Assembly: GCA_012514865.1 (NCBI GenBank)
Contig: JAAYZO010000466.1
Span: 1-24,734 of the forward strand
Length of the DNA stretch: 24,734 nt
Origin: Lentisphaerota bacterium
Lineage (GTDB): Bacteria > Verrucomicrobiota > Lentisphaeria > Oligosphaerales > JAFGRS01
Direction: 5' to 3'
Part shown: positions 7,042-15,542 of the stretch, in pieces
How the letters are laid out: the number at the start of each line of letters is the position of its first letter
Numbering within the stretch: position 1 is the first letter of the stretch
Program-made: the position numbers and the translations under genes
Notes under the pieces: model-generated
What the model was told of the DNA's origin: nothing
The model's database searches: none
What the model saw: only the letters and a program-made list of their open reading frames with translations

Positions 7042-8997
7042 TCACTCCTCCTCGATGCCTTGAGGGAAGTACTCCATGTCATTGGTCACCAGAATCTGGT
7101 CGAAGCGCACGCCGTCTTCGCGGTTGAGCAGGAAGAGGGTGTGGGTACCGGGCTCCAGGGCGAAGGTGCCCGGTGCCTCGAGCCAGTGCCAGGCGTTGTA
7201 GGTGCCGTCATTGCCGACTGTCAGCGGCTTGCCGTCTTCGCCCAGGCGCACGTACACTGTATTGCCGCAGGAGCCATCCCACCAGGCGCGGACCCAGATC
7301 TTGCAGGTCACCGGCGCCGTGACGCTGAGTTCGAAGGCGGCGCCGCCGTACTTCATGTCCGGGGTGCCGTCTTCGGGCGGAGTGCCCTTGCCATCGAGGA
7401 TCTGCAGGACTGTGCCCTTGGCCGACTGGCCGTCCGGGGCGCGCTCCATGGGCGCGGTCACGGTCTTGGCATCGGCGGCGGCATTGATGACGCGGAAGAA
7501 ATCGTTGCGAGTGCCGGCCAGGGCTGCGGCCACGGCGTTGGTGGCGGCGGGAGCCTCGGGCGTGGCGGCGGCCTCGGTGCGCGCCGGACGCGGCCGGGCG
7601 GCGCTGGCCTCGCGGCTGAGGGCGTCGCGGCTGGGCAGGGTCACGAGCAGGCCGGCGGCGACCACGGCCAGGACGCCGGCGAGGATGACGCGGCGCCAGC
7701 CGAGGGCGAAGGTCCCCGGCGTTGCGGCTTCGGCGGCTCCGAACGCCGCCGCCAGGGCCAGGGTGAGGAACCAGGCCGGTCCGCGCACGAAGGGATCCGA
7801 GATCAGGAGCGCGCCGAGGTAGAAGGCGAGGGCGGTAGCGCCGGCCAGGGCCCAGGCGTCACGGCGGCCGGCCGAGAGGAAGCGCTCGATGGCGCCCGTC
7901 AGGCCGACGATGAGGACCAGTATCAGGGCCAGGCCGGCCGGGTAGCCGGCCGTCGACAGGAGGATGCCCAGGCCGGACTGGGTGTCGGTCTCGATGTCGT
8001 TGACATTCGGGTTGGGCAGCTCGCCGTAGGCGCGGCCGATGTACTTCTGGTAGGTGCCCAGGCCGACGCCCGTCCACGGCCGCCGGGCCGCCAGACGCAG
8101 CGCCGCCAGGGCGTCGACGTGGCAGGACTTCAGCTCGGCCGTGCCCGGCTTCACCGGCAGGAGCGTCCCCGCCAGGGCCGGCAGGCGGCCGAGGCCGGCC
8201 AGGACCGCCAGGGCCACCGCCAGGACCACCACCGTGCGGCTGAGGCCGCCCGCCTGACGCAGCAGGCTGGCCACCACGAGGAGCAGGGCCGTCGACAGGA
8301 GCAGGTAGCCGTGCGGTATGGTCACCAGCACCAGCACCGTGCCGAGGCCGGTCACCCCCCGCCGCCACCACGAGGTGCCCGCCCAGGTCGACCAGAGAGG
8401 CTGCGCCAGAAGCAGGCCGCCGCCCAGGAACAGGCTCAGCGAGACGCGGCTGCGGAAGAGGCCGGTGAAGGCGCCGCCGATGCCCCAGGGGAGGGCCATG
8501 ACATCGGCCGGCGGCAGGACCGCAGCGAAGCCGTGAGTGCGGCCCTGCAGGGCGGCCACCAGGACATTCAGGGCCAGCATCGCGGTCAGGGCCAGGCCGG
8601 CCCAGGTGGGGCGTTCGCGCAGGAGCAGGGCCCAGACCAGGAAGCCGCAGAAGAGCTGCTGGAAGCGCTGGATGCCCTCGCTGGCGGCGCCGGTGCCGCC
8701 GCGGGCCGCCAGGCTGGCGACGAAGAGCAGGACGAGGGCCAGGGCCAGGAGACGCGGGTAGCGGTACGTCACGCCGCGACGGAACTGATCCCAGAGCAGG
8801 CCCAGGAAGGCCAGGCCCATGGCGACATCGGAGACACCGAGTCGGCCCCCCAGGACCGGGAAGCGGAGCTGCGTGGCCATGCAGAGGGCCGCCACTGCCG
8901 CCAGCGCGGCGACCCAGGCCGGCAGGCGTGATGCCGCCGCGACGACGCTCTCTTCGTGGACACTCTGGGGATCTGCTGTGCTCGCCATGCTGTGCAC
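7042..8997 (-). CDS. O-antigen-ligase/Wzy-like membrane protein with C-terminal jelly-roll-like domain
   Basis: A polytopic membrane protein of 651 residues. About the first 450 carry many hydrophobic helices and a Wzy_C-like region with R-P-W-T-G-V-G-L-G-T-Y followed by an extramembrane loop and L-S-T-A-G-Y-P-A-G, typical of O-antigen ligases (WaaL) and O-antigen or exopolysaccharide polymerases. The loop has E-T-D-T-Q-S-G where many relatives have a His-containing motif. After the last helix (about 435-452) comes an Ala/Pro/Arg-rich linker, then about 140 residues resembling a beta-sandwich, with W-V-R-A-W-W-D-G, E-P-G-T-H-T-L-F-L-L-N-R-E-D-G and F-D-Q-I-L-V-T-N-D. The first predicted job is glycan transfer or polymerisation at the periplasmic face. 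The added domain may bind glycan or cell surface. GTG 8997 was chosen because GAGG lies 6 nt upstream; ATG 8988 is in frame. Ligase versus polymerase cannot be settled. Confidence 0.75.
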   Translation of the reverse strand: MHSMASTADPQSVHEESVVAAASRLPAWVAALAAVAALCMATQLRFPVLGGRLGVSDVAMGLAFLGLLWDQFRRGVTYRYPRLLALALVLLFVASLAARGGTGAASEGIQRFQQLFCGFLVWALLLRERPTWAGLALTAMLALNVLVAALQGRTHGFAAVLPPADVMALPWGIGGAFTGLFRSRVSLSLFLGGGLLLAQPLWSTWAGTSWWRRGVTGLGTVLVLVTIPHGYLLLSTALLLVVASLLRQAGGLSRTVVVLAVALAVLAGLGRLPALAGTLLPVKPGTAELKSCHVDALAALRLAARRPWTGVGLGTYQKYIGRAYGELPNPNVNDIETDTQSGLGILLSTAGYPAGLALILVLIVGLTGAIERFLSAGRRDAWALAGATALAFYLGALLISDPFVRGPAWFLTLALAAAFGAAEAATPGTFALGWRRVILAGVLAVVAAGLLVTLPSRDALSREASAARPRPARTEAAATPEAPAATNAVAAALAGTRNDFFRVINAAADAKTVTAPMERAPDGQSAKGTVLQILDGKGTPPEDGTPDMKYGGAAFELSVTAPVTCKIWVRAWWDGSCGNTVYVRLGEDGKPLTVGNDGTYNAWHWLEAPGTFALEPGTHTLFLLNREDGVRFDQILVTNDMEYFPQGIEEE

Positions 8998-9222
8998 CCG
9001 TTGCCTCGGTTCATCACGTCACAGCGCCGTCGGTTCGGCGACGCCCACTCCGTCGACACATACATAACAGCAACGCGCGGGGTGGCGATCCTATTGGGCG
9101 GGCGCCGGGTGGCGGCGGCGGCGGCGTCCGCCGCGGCGGCGGATTCGTTGCGGCGGCGGTGCGCTCGGGATGGCGCGGCGCTCCGGCGGCGGTACATTAG
9201 CGTATCACGGAAGGGACCTGGC
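8998..9222. promoter_or_regulatory. Divergent intergenic region with GGC-rich tract and 12-bp palindrome
   Basis: This 225-nt gap separates the - strand ligase-like gene and the + strand activator, so it should hold both promoters. It contains a GGC-repeat tract (about 9108-9150) with the perfect palindrome CCGCCGCGGCGG at 9128-9139. A TACATT -10-like hexamer lies at 9193-9198, but no fitting -35 box was found at normal spacing. No sigma-54 GG/GC pair was recognised. No gene is visible here. Confidence 0.35.
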
Positions 9223-10761
<1,539 letters not shown>

Positions 10762-10825
10762 GGGTGTGGGGCGGTCCGGGCAGGCCGTCCGGCGGCAAAA
10801 ACACATCGCCGGGCCGCGCTCGGGT

Positions 10826-10853
10826 TTGACAGTTTGTCCGGGTCCGGTAAAGT
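10826..10853 (+). promoter_or_regulatory. Near-consensus sigma-70 promoter of the tRNA-Leu gene
   Basis: TTGACA (10826-10831, perfect -35) and TAAAGT (10848-10853) are 16 nt apart. Transcription would start just before the tRNA 5' end at 10868. This is the best promoter match in the window and shows that the organism uses standard -35/-10 signals for stable RNA. Confidence 0.75.
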
Positions 10854-10867
10854 ATGGGCGTTTTCAG

Positions 10868-10952
<85 letters not shown>

Positions 10953-10968
10953 CATGCTTCCGTGTTCA

Positions 10969-10993
10969 GACGCCGGCACCCGTTGCCGGCGTC
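10969..10993 (+). terminator. Hairpin after tRNA-Leu
   Basis: GACGCCGGCA (10969-10978) and TGCCGGCGTC (10984-10993) form a perfect 10-bp stem with a 5-nt loop, 16 nt past the CCA end. It is well placed to define the tRNA 3' end. No T-tract follows, so it may be a processing or factor-dependent signal and could allow read-through into gspI. Confidence 0.55.
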
Positions 10994-11086
10994 GGCGTCT
11001 TCGGGGTCGACGTCGGGGGCGCCCCGGGAGCCACGGCGGCGGTTGCGGCCGGCGCCGGGCAGGGCGACTTCCGCGGAGCGACGGGC

Positions 11087-11542
11087 ATGGCGCTGTCGAC
11101 CACAACGCGCACCCCTCCCACGAGCCTGCCGGCGGGCGTCCGGCGGGTTTCGCCGATGTGTCGTGCTTTCACCCTCCTCGAGGTGATCATCGCCTCGGGC
11201 ATCCTGGTCCTGGCGGTGGCCATGAGCGTCGGCATTGTCGGCGCCGCCCGCGCCCGCATCCTCCGCGCCGAATCGCGTTGGGGCCGTCAGCACCTCCTCT
11301 CGCAGGCCGCCGAGTTCTACCTCCTGGCCGGGCCGGCTGCGGTGCCGCCGCCAGGACTCCTGCCGGAGGGCTTCTCCTGCGACATGACCCTCAGCCGCGT
11401 CGAGGACCTCTCCGATGCCGCCCTCGAGCCCCAGGACGGCTGGGTCCTGGGGCGTTTCGACATCCGTGTGTATGACACCGCCGGCGATCTGCTCTCGGAG
11501 TGCCAGGTCGAGAAGGTGGTGCGTGAGGAGGACTGCGACTAG
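11087..11542 (+). CDS. gspI: T2SS minor pseudopilin GspI-like
   Basis: The 151-residue product carries a type IV pilin N-terminus: a leader ending C-R-A, then F-T-L-L-E-V-I-I-A with the conserved Glu5 and a hydrophobic helix. Minor pseudopilins I, J and K form the tip complex of the T2SS pseudopilus in the inner membrane and periplasm. It is called GspI because it is small and directly precedes GspJ- and GspK-like genes, the usual order. The residue before the predicted cleavage site is Ala rather than the usual Gly. ATG 11087 has GGAG at 11075-11078, 8 nt upstream, giving a 27-residue leader; ATG 11156 would give a four-residue leader but has no clear ribosome site. Its stop codon shares a base with the next start (TAGTG). 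Confidence 0.78.
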   Translation: MALSTTTRTPPTSLPAGVRRVSPMCRAFTLLEVIIASGILVLAVAMSVGIVGAARARILRAESRWGRQHLLSQAAEFYLLAGPAAVPPPGLLPEGFSCDMTLSRVEDLSDAALEPQDGWVLGRFDIRVYDTAGDLLSECQVEKVVREEDCD

Positions 11543-12234
11543 TGCCCCGGGTACGACACAGCGAGTCGGGTCCGATGGCCGCCAGGGTGGCGCGGTTCAC
11601 CCTGCTCGAGGTCATCATTGCGGTGACCCTGCTCCTGCTGGTGGTCACCGGTATGCTCGGCTTCGGCCGCGAGATCACGCGCAGTTGGGAGAAACTCCGG
11701 GCTGAGCACGGGCGTTTCCGCGACCTGCTGGTGCTGGACCGCGCCCTCGACGGCCTGCTGAGCAACGCGGTGCCCTTCACCTGGCCGGACAGCGAGGGCG
11801 AGTCGCGGCAGTTCTTCTTCGGCGAGAGCGACTACGTCCGCCTGGCCTGCCTGCGGCCGGTGACGCAGGTCGAGGACGGCGCCCTGCGTTTTGCCGAGAT
11901 CCTCCTGGACGACGGCCGCCTCATGGTGGTCTCGACCGCCCATCCCTGGCGCGATCCGTCGGACGCCGACGAGCGCAGCCGCACGACGGTCCTGGCCACC
12001 GGCGTCGAGCGCCTGGAGTTCTCCTATGCCGACTGGGCCGGCGATGATGAAGCGGACTGGGATGCCGGGCTGATCTGGGTCGACGAGTGGGACCCGGAGC
12101 GCACCGAGATGCCGCTGGCGATCCTGCTGACGGTGCAGTGGCGGGATGGCCGTGTCGAGTCCTGGCTGCGGCGGACTGCCGCAGGCTATCGAGAACGGTG
12201 GGGCAAATGGCAGCCGGCACGCGACAATCCTTAG
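11542..12234 (+). CDS. gspJ: T2SS minor pseudopilin GspJ-like
   Basis: The 230-residue product has a leader ending V-A-R, then F-T-L-L-E-V-I-I-A-V with Glu5 and a long hydrophobic helix. A globular part follows containing the W-x-K-L-R, L-D-R-A-L and D-x-E-R-S-R-T-T type segments of GspJ proteins. The size (about 200-230) and position between I and K support GspJ. GTG 11542 overlaps the gspI stop, with GAGGAGG 10 nt upstream. ATG 11575 in the same frame would leave a seven-residue leader. The residue before the cleavage site is Arg, an unusual choice for prepilin peptidase substrates, which normally need Gly. It may still work as a non-cleaved or differently cleaved pseudopilin. Confidence 0.8.
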   Translation: MPRVRHSESGPMAARVARFTLLEVIIAVTLLLLVVTGMLGFGREITRSWEKLRAEHGRFRDLLVLDRALDGLLSNAVPFTWPDSEGESRQFFFGESDYVRLACLRPVTQVEDGALRFAEILLDDGRLMVVSTAHPWRDPSDADERSRTTVLATGVERLEFSYADWAGDDEADWDAGLIWVDEWDPERTEMPLAILLTVQWRDGRVESWLRRTAAGYRERWGKWQPARDNP

Positions 12235-13373
12235 CCAGGATCCCTCACGACGCCCGACGTGTCGCCTGTGGTCCACGTGCGCCGCACGACGCGGCGGCGC
12301 GGGTCTCGCCGTGCGTCGCCGCGCGCCGCGCGCTCGAGGCGAGCCCTGAGCACGGGGCCGCCCGAGCCTCGCGGCGGGGTCGGACCGGAAGGCGGTCGCG
12401 GGGCATGGCCCTGGTGGTGGTCATGGGCACGGCCGCCGTGGCGGCGGTCATGGCTGCCCATGTCATGCTGCTCAGTGAGACGGTCGCCCGCGAGGCGGCG
12501 GTGGCGTCCGAGCGGCAGGCCCTGCGCTACGAGATCGAGGGCGCCGCCGACCGCGCCTTCTGGATGCACCTGGTCGACCGCCGCCTCTATGCCGACCGCA
12601 GCCTCGGCGTGCAGTCGCTGGAGCGCGAGGGGGTCGAGGAGGAGCCCTGGATGCTCGACGGCCGTCCGCACCGCCTCGTGGGCACGGCCTCGACCGTGCG
12701 CCTCAGCGATGCCCTGCAGGGCATCAGTTTTGCCGGGCCGCAGCCGGCCCAGGAGCTGCGCGAGCTGGCCGACCCCGCCGACACCGAGCGGCAGGAGGCC
12801 GTCGATATCTTCCTCGATGTGGCGGCCGACTATGTCGATGCCGACGACCTGACTCACCTGCATGGCCTTGAACGCGACGGCTATGCCGACGCCGGTCTGG
12901 CCGGGCTGCCCCGCGATGCACCCATCGAATTCCGTGAGGAGGTCTATTGGCTGCCGGGCTGGCAGGACGTCCTCTACGGCCCGGTGCAGGTCATCCCGCC
13001 GCCGGGCATCGCCCCGGCCCAGGCCGGCCGCGGCAGTGCCCTGCCGCCGTTCTTCTCGAGCGCTCCCGGTGTCCTGCAGCAGCGCGGCGGCTTCGACCCG
13101 GCCGAGCTGGCCATGGTGCTCGAGGCCCGCCAGCTCTGGCAGGAGCAGGGCGTGCCGTTGGATCAGAGCCTCGACGCGGCCCTCGTCGGCCGCATCAAGG
13201 CGCGCTTCTCGCTGACCGAGTCGCCGGTGGCGACGATCGAGGTCGAGGCGGTGGCCGCCTCGGGCGTCAGCCGGCGGCTCTCGGTCACCCGCTGTGTCGA
13301 CCTGCGCCGTGCCGACGCCTATGCCGACGGCTCCCGGCAGTCGTGGGCCCTGTGGCGGCGGCAGTGGGACTGA
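12207..13373 (+). CDS. gspK: T2SS minor pseudopilin GspK-like
   Basis: The core contains R-S-R-G followed by M-A-L-V-V-V-M and a hydrophobic helix. The Gly marks a prepilin cleavage site, and the lack of Glu5 is typical of GspK, the large tip pseudopilin. The large globular domain has a D-Y-V-D-A-D-D segment like GspK helical-domain sequences, and E-E-V-Y-W-L-P-G-W. Mature length from Met12405 is about 322 residues, fitting the family. The start is uncertain. ATG 12207 has a GGTGGGG site upstream, overlaps gspJ by 28 nt and gives a 66-residue Arg/Ala-rich leader. ATG 12405 would remove the leader and the cleavage Gly. I prefer 12207 because no other start codon lies between them in frame. gspL, usually next, is displaced to 17286 by the mla genes. 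Confidence 0.8.
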   Translation: MAAGTRQSLARIPHDARRVACGPRAPHDAAARVSPCVAARRALEASPEHGAARASRRGRTGRRSRGMALVVVMGTAAVAAVMAAHVMLLSETVAREAAVASERQALRYEIEGAADRAFWMHLVDRRLYADRSLGVQSLEREGVEEEPWMLDGRPHRLVGTASTVRLSDALQGISFAGPQPAQELRELADPADTERQEAVDIFLDVAADYVDADDLTHLHGLERDGYADAGLAGLPRDAPIEFREEVYWLPGWQDVLYGPVQVIPPPGIAPAQAGRGSALPPFFSSAPGVLQQRGGFDPAELAMVLEARQLWQEQGVPLDQSLDAALVGRIKARFSLTESPVATIEVEAVAASGVSRRLSVTRCVDLRRADAYADGSRQSWALWRRQWD

Positions 13374-13377
13374 GCGG

Positions 13378-13410
13378 CCGCGGCGGGGGGCTTGTCTTTG
13401 CCTGCCGCGG
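13378..13410 (+). terminator. Hairpin after gspK, possible terminator
   Basis: CCGCGGCGGG (13378-13387) and CCTGCCGCGG (13401-13410) form a 10-bp stem with one G-U pair and a 13-nt loop, 5 nt past the gspK stop. No T-tract follows. It overlaps the -35 box of the candidate mla promoter, so it could separate the gspIJK and mla transcripts. Confidence 0.4.
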
Positions 13411-13419
13411 CAATACGTT
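13392..13419 (+). promoter_or_regulatory. Candidate promoter of the mla operon
   Basis: TTGTCT (13392-13397) and TACGTT (13414-13419) are 16 nt apart. The same TACGTT hexamer occurs in the candidate lpxB and gspL promoters. It would give an mla transcript with a leader of roughly 85 nt. Confidence 0.4.
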
Positions 13420-13477
13420 GAGCGGGTTGCGGCGCCAGGCCGGCTCGGCACGGCCGTAGCGTCAGTGTACACGGACT

Positions 13478-13499
13478 CCGGACCGTGCGTGCGGTCCGG
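13478..13499 (+). promoter_or_regulatory. Hairpin directly upstream of the mlaE ribosome site
   Basis: CCGGACCG (13478-13485) and CGGTCCGG (13492-13499) form a perfect 8-bp stem with a 6-nt loop. The ribosome site GGAGG begins at 13502, only 3 nt after the stem. Such a position could modulate translation of mlaE. An 8-bp palindrome GTGTACAC at 13465-13472 lies just before it. Confidence 0.45.
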
Positions 13500-13512
13500 T
13501 CGGAGGTTATTT

Positions 13513-14286
13513 GTGCTTCTGGATGCCTTGCAGAGAGTGGGACATATCGTCCTGCACGGCCTGTCTGCGGTGGGCCGCATGGGCCTGTTCCTGCTGCAGA
13601 TTGTGGTCTGCGCCCTGACCCCGCCCTGGAAGGGCCGCCTGGTCCTGAACCGCATCGTCTTCATCGGCACGCAGTCGGTGCTGGTGATTGCGCTGACCGG
13701 CGGCTTCACGGGGATGGTCCTGGCGCTGCAGGGCTACCACGCCCTGAGCCGGTTCGGTTCGGATGCCTTTCTCGGGCCGCTGGTGGCGATGTCGCTGGTT
13801 CGCGAGCTGGGTCCGGTGGTGGCGGCGCTGATGGTGACCGGTCGGGCCGGCTCGGCGATCACCGCCGAGATCGGCATCATGCGCATCAGCGAGCAGCTCG
13901 ACGCCATGGAGCTGATGGGGCTGAATCCCTTCCGCTATGTCGTCGTGCCCAATCTCCTGGCCGCCATGATCGCCATGCCGCTGCTCACCGCGATGTTCGA
14001 CGTCATCGGCATCTGGGGCGGCTACCTGATCGGCGTGAAGACCCTGGGCATGAGCGGCGGCACCTACCTGGCCGAGGTGGCGCAGTACCTGGAGTGGAGC
14101 GACATCTCCGGCGGCATCTGGAAATCCCTGACCTTCGGGGTGATCATCTGCTGGGTGTCGTGCTACAAGGGCTGGCATGCCGGCTTCGGCGCCGAGGGCG
14201 TCAGCCGCGCCACCACCCAGGCGGTCGTGCTCGCCTCGGTGCTGATCCTGGTGTGGGACTACTTCATGACCTCGGTGCTGTTCTGA
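13513..14286 (+). CDS. mlaE: Phospholipid ABC transporter permease MlaE
   Basis: MlaE is the inner-membrane permease of the Mla system, which moves phospholipids between inner and outer membranes and keeps outer-membrane lipid asymmetry. The 257 residues and five to six hydrophobic segments fit. The family hallmark E-Q-L-D-A-M-E-L-M-G-L-N-P begins at residue 127, preceded by R-E-L-G-P-V-V-A-A-L-M-V-T-G-R-A-G-S-A, also typical. GTG 13513 was chosen because GGAGG (13502-13506) is 6 nt upstream. The start sits just after a perfect hairpin. The stop overlaps the mlaF start as TGATG. This opens a five-gene set placed between gspK and gspL. Confidence 0.96.
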   Translation: MLLDALQRVGHIVLHGLSAVGRMGLFLLQIVVCALTPPWKGRLVLNRIVFIGTQSVLVIALTGGFTGMVLALQGYHALSRFGSDAFLGPLVAMSLVRELGPVVAALMVTGRAGSAITAEIGIMRISEQLDAMELMGLNPFRYVVVPNLLAAMIAMPLLTAMFDVIGIWGGYLIGVKTLGMSGGTYLAEVAQYLEWSDISGGIWKSLTFGVIICWVSCYKGWHAGFGAEGVSRATTQAVVLASVLILVWDYFMTSVLF

Positions 14287-15062
14287 TGGACGCCATGATC
14301 CGCGTGGTCGATGTGCATAAGGCCTTTGACGAGGTCCCGGTGCTGGACGGCGTCTCGTTCAGCATTCCCAAGGGCCGTTTTGCGGCGCTGATCGGTCGCA
14401 GCGGCCATGGCAAGAGCGTGCTGCTGCGCCACCTGGCCGGCCTCGTCCGGCCTGACCGCGGCCAGGTCTTCGTCGACGGCGAGGACCTCGCCCACCTCGG
14501 CGGGCGCGCCCTGCGACGGCTGCGGCGGCGCTTCGGTTTCGTCTTCCAGGGCGGTGCCCTGTTCGACTCCATGACGGTCCTGGACAACGTCGCCTTCCCT
14601 CTGCGCGAGTGCCTGCGCCTGCCCGAGCGCTCGGTGCGCGAGCGCGTCGCCACGGCCCTGGCGCAGGTGGGCCTCAGCGGCTCCGAAGCGAAGCTCCCGG
14701 CGCAGATCAGCGGCGGCATGGGCAAGCGCGTGGCGCTGGCGCGGGCGCTGGTCCTGGAGCCGGAGATCCTCTTCTTCGACGAACCGACCACCGGCCTGGA
14801 CCCCATCACCGCGCAGTCGATCCTCGACCTCATCGCGCGCTGCCAGCGTGAGCTGGGCTTCACCGGGGTCATGGTCAGCCACCAGATTCCGCGTGTCTTC
14901 GATATCACCCAGCAGGTGCTCGTCCTGCATCGCGGCCAGGTCCGCTTCGACGGAACGCCCGAGCAGCTCCGCGTGTCCACCGATGAGGTGATCCTGGGTC
15001 TGCTCGGCGCCGAGGACGCGGCGGGGTCGAACGGGCGCATTCGGAATGGTTTGGAGACGTGA
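14286..15062 (+). CDS. mlaF: Phospholipid ABC transporter ATP-binding protein MlaF
   Basis: The cytoplasmic ATPase that powers MlaE, 258 residues. Walker A G-R-S-G-H-G-K-S is at 37-44, the Q-loop F-Q-G-G-A-L-F follows, the signature S-G-G-M-G-K-R is at 142-148, and Walker B ends in D-E-P at 165-167. The S-G-G-M form of the signature, with Met instead of Gln, is typical of Mla/MCE-associated ATPases and separates it from general ABC proteins. ATG 14286 overlaps the mlaE stop; ATG 14295 is an internal alternative. No STAS-domain partner (MlaB) is encoded nearby, so it is either absent, as in many non-proteobacterial Mla systems, or encoded elsewhere. Confidence 0.96.
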   Translation: MDAMIRVVDVHKAFDEVPVLDGVSFSIPKGRFAALIGRSGHGKSVLLRHLAGLVRPDRGQVFVDGEDLAHLGGRALRRLRRRFGFVFQGGALFDSMTVLDNVAFPLRECLRLPERSVRERVATALAQVGLSGSEAKLPAQISGGMGKRVALARALVLEPEILFFDEPTTGLDPITAQSILDLIARCQRELGFTGVMVSHQIPRVFDITQQVLVLHRGQVRFDGTPEQLRVSTDEVILGLLGAEDAAGSNGRIRNGLET

Positions 15063-15064
15063 TT

Positions 15065-15511
15065 ATGAGGCATCGTCGTCTGGTCGAGATTCTCGTCGGC
15101 ATCTTCGTCGTGGCGGGTGTGCTGGCCCTGGCCCACCTCTCCATCGGCCTGGCCCGGCGCGAGGTCGTGCGCGGCCAGGGCTATACGGTCAAGGCGATCT
15201 TCAGTGACGTCGGCGGCCTGCGCACCGGCGCCTCGGTGACGGTGGCCGGCGTCGAGATCGGCCGCGTCGCGCGCATTGCCCTGACCGACTACCAGGGCGA
15301 GGTGCTGATGTCGATCGACGGCAGCGTCAAGCTCCAGGCCGACTCGATCGCCTCGATTCGCACGCGCGGCCTCATCGGCGAGAAGCTCATCGCGATCAGC
15401 CCCGGCGGCGATGACGAGCTCCTGGTCGACGGCGGGGCCATCGTCGAGACCGAGCCGGCGGTCGATCTCGAGCAGATGATCTCGAAGTTCGTTTTCGGCA
15501 AGAAAGACTGA
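15065..15511 (+). CDS. mlaD: MCE-domain lipid transport protein MlaD
   Basis: Membrane-anchored, single-MCE-domain protein that forms a periplasmic ring on MlaE and binds phospholipid. It has 148 residues, close to the usual small MlaD. An N-terminal anchor L-V-E-I-L-V-G-I-F-V-V-A-G-V-L-A-L is followed by the MCE signature F-S-D-V-G-G-L-R-T-G-A-S-V-T-V-A-G-V-x-I-G and later I-R-T-R-G-L-I-G-E-K. ATG 15065 was chosen because GGAG at 15053-15056 is 8 nt upstream; GTG 15059 in the same frame overlaps the mlaF stop but its spacing is too short. There is no long C-terminal helix of the Mce/PqiB kind, so shuttle proteins (MlaC) are expected, and one is encoded next. Confidence 0.95.
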   Translation: MRHRRLVEILVGIFVVAGVLALAHLSIGLARREVVRGQGYTVKAIFSDVGGLRTGASVTVAGVEIGRVARIALTDYQGEVLMSIDGSVKLQADSIASIRTRGLIGEKLIAISPGGDDELLVDGGAIVETEPAVDLEQMISKFVFGKKD

Positions 15512-15542
15512 CGGCGGCGCGGCCGCCGAGGAGGCCCTGATC

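Noticed and set aside
6748..8931. Long + strand open frame (727 residues) opposite the ligase-like gene
   Set aside because: Low-complexity Gly/Arg/Gln composition, no recognisable domain or membrane pattern; it is a shadow of the convincing membrane protein on the - strand.
12405..13373. GspK starting at ATG 12405
   Set aside because: This start would remove the R-S-R-G leader and cleavage Gly expected in GspK and shows no good ribosome site, although it would give a typical mature length.
13294..13512. N-terminal extension of mlaE into the upstream gap
   Set aside because: It overlaps gspK, has no resemblance to MlaE, and GTG 13513 has an excellent GGAGG site.
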